A DNA stretch of 42,101 bases from an uncultured Verrucomicrobiota bacterium (GTDB lineage: Bacteria; Verrucomicrobiota; Kiritimatiellia; Kiritimatiellales; Tichowtungiaceae), in NCBI GenBank assembly GCA_903826865.1, contig CAIKGD010000022.1:1-42101 (forward strand). Reading direction: 5' to 3'. This document shows, piece by piece, positions 35,490-42,101 of this stretch (the first letter of the stretch is position 1; each line of letters opens with the position of its first letter). The position numbers and the translations under genes are program-made. The notes under the pieces are model-generated. The model saw only the letters and a program-made list of their open reading frames with translations. It was not told where the DNA came from and made no database searches.

Positions 35490-35972
35490 ATGAACAAAAA
35501 AGCGATTTATGCAGGTACGTTTGACCCTATGACGCTGGGTCACCTCGACGTGGTTGAGCGCGCAGCGCATATTTTTCCGAAACTGATTGTGGCGGTGGCC
35601 GCCGTAACCGGAAAAGGCACCCTTTTTTCCCAGAAACAGCGGGTCGAAATGGTCAAAAAGTCAGTGGCGGGACTGTCCAACGTGACGGTGACGTCGTTCG
35701 ACGGTCTGCTGGTGGAGTATGCCCGTGCGCAGGGCGTCGGCGTATTGATCCGCGGGCTGCGGGCCTTTTCGGATTTTGAATATGAGTTTCAGATGGCACT
35801 GACGAACCGCCGGCTGGCTCCCGACATTGAAACGCTTTTTCTGATGCCGAAGCAGGATTACAGCTTTCTGAGCTCAACCAATGTGAAGCAGGTCGCTTCG
35901 CTCGGCGGCGATGTGTCGGAGTTTGTGCCGAAGGCGGTCGCCGCCGCTTTAACGAAAAAGCTGAAACGATAA
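35490..35972 (+). CDS. coaD: Phosphopantetheine adenylyltransferase
   Basis: Fourth step of coenzyme A synthesis. 160 residues, normal size. The nucleotidyltransferase motif is AGTFDPMTLGHLDVVERA (T-x-G-H), with IRGLRAFSDFEYEFQM and the C-terminal FLSSTNVKQVASLGGDVSEFVP. The ATG at 35490 is chosen from homology; longer frames enter the promoter. No Shine-Dalgarno sequence is visible. CoA made here feeds the fatty acid genes that follow, including acpP, whose product carries phosphopantetheine. Confidence 0.95.
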   Translation: MNKKAIYAGTFDPMTLGHLDVVERAAHIFPKLIVAVAAVTGKGTLFSQKQRVEMVKKSVAGLSNVTVTSFDGLLVEYARAQGVGVLIRGLRAFSDFEYEFQMALTNRRLAPDIETLFLMPKQDYSFLSSTNVKQVASLGGDVSEFVPKAVAAALTKKLKR

Positions 35973-35994
35973 TTTATCCTGCATACTTCACGCC

Positions 35995-36456
35995 ATGATC
36001 ATCAATATAGCCAGTATTCCCGAACAGGGGATTAAATTCAAAGCCGAGGAACCGGGTGAAATTACCGGGCTGGGCGAAGCGGATGGGTTCCGCATCGCAG
36101 GGCCGGTGAGCTGCAATCTTTATGCGCAAGTGGTTGACGGCGTACTGGTTGTACGCGGGAAGCTGTCGGTTCCGGTTGAGGCGCGCTGCGCCAGATGCAC
36201 GCAATTCTTCTCGACAACAGTCACCGATTCCGGTTTCCTGCGCGACTTCCCGGGCGTTGAAGGCGTCGAGGAAGTGGATATCACAGAGGATATTCGCGAA
36301 GCACTGGTGTTGAGCCTGCCGCATTCGCCCCTTTGCGACGAAGGTTGCAAAGGGCTGTGCGTTCATTGCGGCAAAGACCTGAATGACGGGCCGTGCGGAT
36401 GCCGTCGCATGGAGGAGAGCGGGTCGTGGGGCGCGCTCAATAGTTTGAAATTGTAA
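35995..36456 (+). CDS. DUF177 (YceD-like) protein
   Basis: 153 residues. DUF177 proteins sit upstream of rpmF almost everywhere and affect large-subunit rRNA metabolism in E. coli and plants. Cysteines in ARCARC (~64-67) and near the end in CDEGCKGLCVHCGKDLNDGPCGC could bind zinc. It starts 22 bases after coaD and is followed 73 bases later by rpmF. Confidence 0.85.
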   Translation: MIINIASIPEQGIKFKAEEPGEITGLGEADGFRIAGPVSCNLYAQVVDGVLVVRGKLSVPVEARCARCTQFFSTTVTDSGFLRDFPGVEGVEEVDITEDIREALVLSLPHSPLCDEGCKGLCVHCGKDLNDGPCGCRRMEESGSWGALNSLKL

Positions 36457-36529
36457 TGGAAAAACGGAACGAGGCTGGGGTAGCATGTCCCGCCTTTTAT
36501 AAAACAGCAGTTTACAGGGAGATAGAGAA

Positions 36530-36715
36530 ATGGCCCTTCCAAAAAGAAAATCATCGAAAAGCAGAACCAGACGGACCAAAGCGGAAAACATGAAGCGTTC
36601 GCTTAATAAAGCCGGCTTTGACAAGGAAAGCGGAGCCCCCTCGCTGCCGCACCGCGTATGTCCGGCTACCGGCAAATACAAAGGCCGTCAGGTTATTACC
36701 GTTTCTGACGAGTAA
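36530..36715 (+). CDS. rpmF: 50S ribosomal protein L32
   Basis: 61 residues: MALPKRKSSKSRTRRTKAEN is the typical basic start, and HRVCPATGKYKGRQV the usual end. Only one cysteine remains, so this is a zinc-free form. AGGGAG precedes the ATG. Located in the conserved order DUF177-rpmF-plsX. Confidence 0.95.
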   Translation: MALPKRKSSKSRTRRTKAENMKRSLNKAGFDKESGAPSLPHRVCPATGKYKGRQVITVSDE

Positions 36716-36718
36716 GCC

Positions 36719-37735
36719 ATGCGTATCGCAATTGATGCCATGGGTGGCGATTTCGCCCCTCGTGAGATTGTTAAAGGCGCTGTCGAAGCAGCCCGCGGTC
36801 TTCCCGGTGTCGAGAAACTGTTTCTTGTCGGCAACGAAGCCGCCATCAAGGCCGAGCTTTCGTTGTACGGAGAAATTCCTGCCTGTATTGAAATCCGGCA
36901 CGCCTCTGAAGTAGTCGAGATGGGGGAATCACCCGCGCTGGCTTTGCGCCGCAAAAAAGATTCTTCCATTATGCGCGCCGTTGAGCTGGTCAAAAACGGC
37001 GAGGCCGAAGCGATTTATTCCGCCGGCAGCACCGGCGCGGCTGTCGGAGCCAGTATGCTCCGGCTGCGAACCATAGAAAATGTTGACCGCCCGGCTATCG
37101 CCACCGTGATGCCCTCGATCAAAGGTCCGTTTGTCCTGCTGGATGCCGGAGCGACCCCGGACTGCACCTCTAAAATGCTGGCCGAGTTCGCCATCATGGG
37201 CAGCATCTATGCCGAGCATATCCTTGATATAACCAATCCTCGCGTCGGCCTGATGAGCATCGGCGGCGAGGACGCCAAGGGGAATAAAAACACGAAAGAA
37301 GCGTTCCCGGTTCTGGAAGAATCGCACCTCAACTTCATCGGCAATGTGGAAAGCCACGACATGTTTGAAGGAAAAGTTGATGTGGTGGTTTGCGACGGTT
37401 TTGTCGGCAATGTGGTGCTGAAAACAAGCGAAGGCGCCGCGCACGCGATTATCCAGTGGATCAAAGAATCCTTCTCCGCATCGCCGGTGCGCAAGCTTGG
37501 CGCCGGTATTCTGAAAGCCTCGGGCGCATTCGCCGACCTGAAGAAAAAAACCGATTCAGAAGCCTATGGCGGCGCGCCGCTGCTGGGCGTTAAAGGCGTT
37601 TGCATTATTGGACATGGATCCTCTTCTTCGGTCGCTGTTTACAACGCCATTCGCGTGGCGGGTTCGGCGATCGAACAGAAGCTAAACCGCCTGATTGAAG
37701 AGAAAATCAACGAGGTTTTCAAAACAAGTGAGTAA
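36719..37735 (+). CDS. plsX: Phosphate acyltransferase PlsX
   Basis: Makes acyl-phosphate from acyl-ACP for phospholipid synthesis. 338 residues. Start MRIAIDAMGGDFAPREIVKGA, then YSAGSTGAAVG, GPFVLLDAGATPDC, VVCDGFVGNVVLKTSEG and GGAPLLGVKGVCIIGHGSS are the family blocks. Three bases separate it from rpmF; the stop overlaps the fabH start. Confidence 0.95.
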   Translation: MRIAIDAMGGDFAPREIVKGAVEAARGLPGVEKLFLVGNEAAIKAELSLYGEIPACIEIRHASEVVEMGESPALALRRKKDSSIMRAVELVKNGEAEAIYSAGSTGAAVGASMLRLRTIENVDRPAIATVMPSIKGPFVLLDAGATPDCTSKMLAEFAIMGSIYAEHILDITNPRVGLMSIGGEDAKGNKNTKEAFPVLEESHLNFIGNVESHDMFEGKVDVVVCDGFVGNVVLKTSEGAAHAIIQWIKESFSASPVRKLGAGILKASGAFADLKKKTDSEAYGGAPLLGVKGVCIIGHGSSSSVAVYNAIRVAGSAIEQKLNRLIEEKINEVFKTSE

Positions 37736-38732
37736 ATCATCCAACAGCCTGCGCACGGTTTCCATTATTGGAACCGGTGTCTATCTTCCGGAAGAAACGG
37801 TGACCAACCGCGATCTCGAAAAAATCGTGGATACCAGCGACGAATGGATCTATTCGCGCACCGGTATGCGCGAACGCCGTATTGCCCGCGCTGATCAGGC
37901 CACCTCCGACCTGGCCGCCGCCGCCGCGCAGGCGGCGCTTGCCGATGCGGGCATCGGGGTTGAAGAGGTCGACCTGCTGATCGTCTCCACGCTTTCGCCC
38001 GATATGTTTTTCCCCAGCACCGCCTGTTTTGTGCAGGCCAAAATCGGCGCTAAAAACGCCTATTGCTACGACCTCGGCGCGGCCTGCTCCGGCTCTCTTT
38101 ACGCTATCGAAACCGCCAAAAACCAGATCGCCTGCGGCGCGGTCAACACCGCGCTGGTCATCGGTGCAGAAAAAATGAGCACGTTTATAAACTGGAAAGA
38201 CCGCAACACCTGCGTGCTTTTCGGTGACGGTGCCGGTGCCGTGGTGCTGCGCGCCACCGGCGAAAAACGCGGCATTATGAAAGGCGTTTTCGGTTCCGAC
38301 GGCTCGCTGGCGCACCAGCTCTGGACACCCGGCGGCGGTTCGCGCAACCCGATGACGCACGAGATGCTGGATCAGAACCTGCAGTATCTCAAAATGGAAG
38401 GACGCGAAGTCTATAAACACGCGGTAACGCAGATGACACAGTCCGTGCTGGACGCGCTTGCTGCGAACGGCCTCAGTGCCGACGACATTAAATGCTTTAT
38501 CCCGCATCAGGCCAACGCCCGGATTATTGATGCGATCGGCAAACGCCTTGACGTGCAGGACCGGATGTTTCTGAATGTGGAAAAATACGCCAACACCTCG
38601 GCCGCCGCGCTTCCGATTGCTATTGATGAAGCGGTCAAATCCGGACAGGTTGCCAAAGGCGACCTGATGCTGCTGGTTGCTTTCGGCGGCGGCTTCACCT
38701 GGGGTGCCAATATTGTGGAGTGGACAAAATGA
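37728..38732 (+). CDS. fabH: 3-oxoacyl-ACP synthase III
   Basis: Starts fatty acid synthesis by condensing acetyl-CoA with malonyl-ACP. 334 residues from the GTG at 37728, which overlaps the plsX stop by eight bases with GAGG upstream. The catalytic triad is visible: Cys in DLGAACSGSLYA, His in FIPHQANARI and Asn in KYANTSAAALP. The end overlaps fabD by four bases. Confidence 0.94.
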   Translation: MSKSSNSLRTVSIIGTGVYLPEETVTNRDLEKIVDTSDEWIYSRTGMRERRIARADQATSDLAAAAAQAALADAGIGVEEVDLLIVSTLSPDMFFPSTACFVQAKIGAKNAYCYDLGAACSGSLYAIETAKNQIACGAVNTALVIGAEKMSTFINWKDRNTCVLFGDGAGAVVLRATGEKRGIMKGVFGSDGSLAHQLWTPGGGSRNPMTHEMLDQNLQYLKMEGREVYKHAVTQMTQSVLDALAANGLSADDIKCFIPHQANARIIDAIGKRLDVQDRMFLNVEKYANTSAAALPIAIDEAVKSGQVAKGDLMLLVAFGGGFTWGANIVEWTK

Positions 38733-39634
38733 AAAAAGCCATTCTTTTTCCCGGGCAGGGGTCACAGGCGGTCGGCATGGGCCGCGATTTCTATGATGCG
38801 ATTCCGGAGTGCAAGGCACTCTTTGACGAGGCCAACGCAGTGCTTGGCTATGATATCGCTACCATCTGCTTTGACGGCCCCGAAGAGGAATTGAAAAAGT
38901 CGCACAACACTCAACCGGCGATTTTCACCGTCAGCGCCGCTGCGTTTAAAGCGCTTCAACTGAAGAAGCCGGAATTACAATTTGATTATGCCGCCGGCCA
39001 CAGCCTCGGCGAATGGGGTGCGCTCTATGCCGCCGGAGTCATTTCCTTTGAAAACACTCTGCGCGTTCTCAAAGCACGCGGTGAATTTATTCAGGCCGCC
39101 TGCGTCGCCAATCCCGGCGCGATGCTGGCTGTCATCAACCTTGACCGCGCCGTGCTCGAAAAAATTGCCGCCGAAGCAGGTGTGATACTGGCCAATATAA
39201 ATTCGCCGGATCAGATCGTCCTTTCCGGAACAGCCGAAGGCATCGCAAAAGCCGAAACGCTTTGCAAAGCGGCCGGTGCCAAACGCGCGCTTCCTCTTCC
39301 GGTCGCCGGCGCTTTCCATTCTCCGCTGATGGCGCCTGCCGCTGAAAAGATGGCCGCCTTCCTGTCGAATATTCCTTTAGCCGCGCCGTGCATACCGGTT
39401 CTTTCCAATGTCACCGGCCAGCCGCACGCGAGCGTCGAAGCAATTCGCGCCAACATGGTCGCGCAGATCACCGGCTCGGTGCGCTGGGTCGAATCTATGC
39501 AGTGGCTTGCCGCTCAGGGTGTTACTGAGGTTGTGGAATGCGGTCCGGGCAAAGTTCTGGCCGGGCTGATGAAGCGTATTGACAAGACCGTTTCGGTCTC
39601 TAACATAGGCATGATTTCCGATCTGGAAGCCTGA
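38729..39634 (+). CDS. fabD: Malonyl-CoA:ACP transacylase
   Basis: Loads malonate on ACP. 301 residues from the ATG overlapping the fabH stop (ATGA). [10 protein letters not shown], the nucleophile motif GHSLGEWGA, and [10 protein letters not shown] with the catalytic histidine are present, followed by [18 protein letters not shown]. Confidence 0.95.
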   Translation: MKKAILFPGQGSQAVGMGRDFYDAIPECKALFDEANAVLGYDIATICFDGPEEELKKSHNTQPAIFTVSAAAFKALQLKKPELQFDYAAGHSLGEWGALYAAGVISFENTLRVLKARGEFIQAACVANPGAMLAVINLDRAVLEKIAAEAGVILANINSPDQIVLSGTAEGIAKAETLCKAAGAKRALPLPVAGAFHSPLMAPAAEKMAAFLSNIPLAAPCIPVLSNVTGQPHASVEAIRANMVAQITGSVRWVESMQWLAAQGVTEVVECGPGKVLAGLMKRIDKTVSVSNIGMISDLEA

Positions 39635-39672
39635 ATTCGGAAGAAAAGCGAAACCGCGTAAAGGGGATTTTC

Positions 39673-40416
39673 ATGGGACAGTTTGATGGAAAAGTTGCAT
39701 TGGTAACGGGCGCAGCCCGCGGCATCGGTCAGGCGATTGCGCTGAAAATGGCCGCCGACGGAGCCGATCTCGCACTTTGCGACCTTAAAGCCGAATGGCT
39801 CGAAGAAACCGCCGGCAAAGTCAAAGCCCTCGGCCGCCGCGCGGAATGCTACAGCGTGGACGTCAGCAGCGCCGCCGGTGTGGATGTCACTGTAAAACAG
39901 ATTGAAAAGGATTTCGGCAAAATCGACATTCTGGTCAATAACGCGGGCATCACCAAAGACGGTCTCATTATGCGTATGAGCGAAGCCGACTGGGATGCCG
40001 TGCTGAACGTCAATCTCAAGGGCGTATTTCTTTTCACCAAGGCCGCGATGCGCGGCATGATGAAACAGCGCTCCGGCAGCATCGTCAATATCGCTTCGAT
40101 CATCGGCCTCATCGGCAACCCCGGCCAGGCCAACTATGCGGCTTCCAAGGGTGCGGTGATTGCGTTCACCAAGACCGTGGCCAAAGAACTTTCCAGCCGT
40201 AACGTCCGCTGCAATGCGGTCGCTCCCGGCTTTATCCGCACCAAGATGACGGATGCGCTTTCAGAAGAGGTGCAGCAGAAAATGCTCGCCAATATTCCGT
40301 TGGGCCGCTTTGGCGCCCCTGAAGATGTGGCCAATGTGGTCGCTTTTCTGGCGGGGGATGCCTCAGGTTATGTCACCGGACAGGTGATTTCGACTTGCGG
40401 CGGTATGGTCATGTAG
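39673..40416 (+). CDS. fabG: 3-oxoacyl-ACP reductase
   Basis: NADPH-dependent reduction step of elongation. 247 residues, short-chain dehydrogenase fold: [12 protein letters not shown] cofactor motif, NNAGIT, catalytic Ser in [15 protein letters not shown] with Tyr and Lys, and [15 protein letters not shown] lies upstream. Confidence 0.95.
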   Translation: MGQFDGKVALVTGAARGIGQAIALKMAADGADLALCDLKAEWLEETAGKVKALGRRAECYSVDVSSAAGVDVTVKQIEKDFGKIDILVNNAGITKDGLIMRMSEADWDAVLNVNLKGVFLFTKAAMRGMMKQRSGSIVNIASIIGLIGNPGQANYAASKGAVIAFTKTVAKELSSRNVRCNAVAPGFIRTKMTDALSEEVQQKMLANIPLGRFGAPEDVANVVAFLAGDASGYVTGQVISTCGGMVM

Positions 40417-40463
40417 GTTAAAGAGACGCGAACGAACAGGAGCCGAAATAAGGAGAAAATACT

Positions 40464-40703
40464 ATGGCACTTGAAGATAAAGTAAAAGAAATCATTGTTG
40501 AACAGCTTGGCGTGAATGCCGATCAGGTCAATCCCGGCGCTTCGTTCATCGAAGACCTTGGTGCTGACTCGCTCGACACCGTTGAACTGGTTATGGCTTT
40601 TGAAGAGGAATTCGGTGCGGAAATTCCGGACGAAGACGCTGAAAAGCTCGTTTCCGTCGGTGCCGTCATCGACTATCTCAAGTCAAAAGGTCTTGGAGAG
40701 TAA
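40464..40703 (+). CDS. acpP: Acyl carrier protein
   Basis: 79 residues, acidic. S36 in [14 protein letters not shown] receives phosphopantetheine. AAGGAG gives a strong binding site. Followed by a strong terminator before fabF. Confidence 0.97.
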   Translation: MALEDKVKEIIVEQLGVNADQVNPGASFIEDLGADSLDTVELVMAFEEEFGAEIPDEDAEKLVSVGAVIDYLKSKGLGE

Positions 40704-40724
40704 AGACCGCTTGTGATAGAAAAA

Positions 40725-40757
40725 CCGGGAACCTGTACACAGGTTCCCGGCTTTTTT
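40725..40757 (+). terminator. Terminator between acpP and fabF
   Basis: CCGGGAACCTG (40725-40735) and CAGGTTCCCGG (40740-40750) form a perfect 11-bp stem with loop TACA, followed by CTTTTTT. fabF begins 22 bases later with no room for a strong promoter, so fabF probably depends on read-through. Confidence 0.85.
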
Positions 40758-40778
40758 ATGTCAGTTGGAGGGGGAATT

Positions 40779-42023
40779 ATGAGTCGTCGTAAAGTGGTTA
40801 TCACAGGTATGGGTGCGGTCACCCCGATTGGCAACAACCTTGCCGAATTCTGGGACGGTCTCAAGGCCGGGAAATCCGGCGGCGGGCGCATTACCCAAAT
40901 TGAAAACCTCGAAAGCTTTACCACAACCATTGCTGCCGAAGTCAAAAACTTTAATGCTGAGCTGTACATCTCCAAAAAAGAAGTCCGCAAAATGGATCCG
41001 TTCACCCAGTACGGGCTGGCGGCTTCCATTATGGCTGCTCAGGACTCAGGTCTGGATTTTACCAAAGAAGACCTTGAGAAGATCGGCGTAATCGTCAGCA
41101 CCGGCATCGGCGGACTGCAAGTTATGGAAGCTTCGCAGGACATCTACCGTGAACGGGGAGCCGGACGTCTTTCGCCGTTCGTTATTCCGGTTATGATCAC
41201 CAACATCGTCTCCGGGCATGTTGCTATTCAATACGGCCTTAAAGGCCCTAACTTCTGTGTCACCAGCGCCTGTGCCTCCGGTACGCACTCGATTGGCGAA
41301 GCCCTGCGTATTATTCAGCACGGCGAGGCCGATGTGATGATCACCGGCGGAACTGAAGGCGCCATTACTCCGCTCGGCGTAGGCGGCTTCTGCGCACTGC
41401 GTGCGCTGACCACCCGCAATGATGATCCGGAACACGCCTCGCGCCCCTTCGACGCCGGCCGTGACGGCTTTCTCATCGGCGAAGGCGCCGGTGTTATTGT
41501 CATTGAAAGTGAAGAACACGCCAAAGCGCGCGGTGCCAGAATTTACTGTGAACTCGCCGGCTACGGCCGCACCTGTGACGGACACCACATTACCGCTCCG
41601 GATCCGGATGCCGTTCAGGCGGCTCGCGGCATGCGCCTTGCCTTCGAAGATGCAGGCCTGAAAGCGGAGGACATAGACTATATCAATGCCCACGGCACCA
41701 GCACTTCTCTCAACGATAAGGGCGAAACGCTGGCGATCAAGAAAGCGCTTGGCGAAACTCAGGCCCGCAAAGTGGCCATTAGTTCGACCAAATCCATGAC
41801 CGGGCACATGCTCGGTGCCGCCGGCGGTGTCGAAGCGATTGCCTGTGCCATGGCGATTTACGAAGGAGTTATTCCGCCGACCATCAACTACGAAACGCCC
41901 GACCCGGATTGTGACCTCGACTACGTTCCGAACGTCGCCCGCAAAACGGAAGTGCGCGCCGCGCTCAGCAACTCACTTGGCTTCGGCGGACACAACGCCA
42001 CGCTTTGCTTTAAAAAAGCGTAA
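40779..42023 (+). CDS. fabF: 3-oxoacyl-ACP synthase II
   Basis: Elongating condensing enzyme. 414 residues from the ATG at 40779 with GGAGGGGG upstream; an upstream frame would translate the terminator. The Cys-His-His triad lies in TSACASGTHSIG, NAHGTSTSLNDKGE and TGHMLGAAGGVEA. Final motif is NSLGFGGHNATL. Confidence 0.96.
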   Translation: MSRRKVVITGMGAVTPIGNNLAEFWDGLKAGKSGGGRITQIENLESFTTTIAAEVKNFNAELYISKKEVRKMDPFTQYGLAASIMAAQDSGLDFTKEDLEKIGVIVSTGIGGLQVMEASQDIYRERGAGRLSPFVIPVMITNIVSGHVAIQYGLKGPNFCVTSACASGTHSIGEALRIIQHGEADVMITGGTEGAITPLGVGGFCALRALTTRNDDPEHASRPFDAGRDGFLIGEGAGVIVIESEEHAKARGARIYCELAGYGRTCDGHHITAPDPDAVQAARGMRLAFEDAGLKAEDIDYINAHGTSTSLNDKGETLAIKKALGETQARKVAISSTKSMTGHMLGAAGGVEAIACAMAIYEGVIPPTINYETPDPDCDLDYVPNVARKTEVRAALSNSLGFGGHNATLCFKKA

Positions 42024-42048
42024 GTTATCCGGCACGGAAACGAAGAGG

Positions 42049-42074
42049 CCGCCCTGACTGGGCGGTTTTTTTTT
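42049..42074 (+). terminator. Terminator after fabF
   Basis: CCGCCC and GGGCGG flank TGACT, followed by nine T residues. It closes the fatty acid cluster. Confidence 0.85.
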
Positions 42075-42101
42075 GCCCGGGATTGAAACAGCTTGATTCC
42101 T

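Noticed and set aside
35959-35995. Leaderless promoter for the DUF177 gene (CATACT seven bases before the ATG)
   Set aside because: No acceptable -35 at the right distance, and the gene is only 22 bases after coaD, so read-through is simpler.

Overview
The window looks like a chromosome segment of a Gram-negative heterotroph of the PVC superphylum, most like Kiritimatiellota or a neighbouring Verrucomicrobia-type lineage. This assignment is an inference from content: formylglycine-type sulfatases beside DUF3604 and SGNH exported proteins, a Tat operon with two TatA copies, a two-domain nucleoside-diphosphate kinase, and a PpiD-like periplasmic chaperone. No rRNA or marker gene in the window settles the species.

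Layout. (1) 1-540: the 3' part of a tRNA-Thr(UGU) without its 5' half, then gene-free sequence and a terminator; this may be an old attachment site. (2) 564-11577: an ammonium assimilation block: gdhA, an NrpR-type repressor with palindromic operators in the gap to gdhA, a NifA-like sigma-54 activator, and gltB-gltD. The gltBD operon is interrupted by a four-helix-bundle gene bounded by long inverted repeats, the arrangement of 23S rRNA intervening sequences. (3) 11679-21300: a metal-exporter-like membrane protein, a PpiD-like chaperone, an RsmB-type rRNA methyltransferase, a tandem NDK, an aspartate aminotransferase, a two-TM small gene broken by an in-frame TGA, a HEAT/zinc/nuclease fusion, a beta-CASP RNase and tRNA-Leu(UAG). 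(4) 21369-23101: a Tat operon in the order small ORF, tatB-like, tatC, tatA, tatA. (5) 23212-30964: accessory region with exported SGNH hydrolase, DUF3604 protein, two sulfatases that look fused by a deletion, a repeat-rich gap, and an AT-richer two-gene module (soluble protein plus three-TM protein) resembling a defence or toxin unit. (6) 31013-35972: proBA, rsmD, two secreted proteins including an M28 peptidase, and coaD. (7) 35995-42074: the fatty acid cluster DUF177-rpmF-plsX-fabH-fabD-fabG-acpP-fabF, with terminators after acpP and fabF.

How the genes work together. Glutamate links much of the core: GDH and GOGAT make it, AspC uses it as amino donor, and ProB/ProA draw it into proline. 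NrpR probably represses gdhA (and itself) when 2-oxoglutarate is low, while the NifA-like protein is placed to act on the divergent gltBD. The exported hydrolases suggest use of sulfated polysaccharides; the sulfatases need formylglycine maturation, for which no gene is present here.

The most unusual items are the IVS-like element inside gltBD and two further inverted repeats of similar construction (17050-17117, 33130-33203) that lack any gene; the NrpR operator array; the two-gene module at 29610-30761; the sulfatase deletion-fusion; and the NDK with one domain lacking the catalytic histidine.
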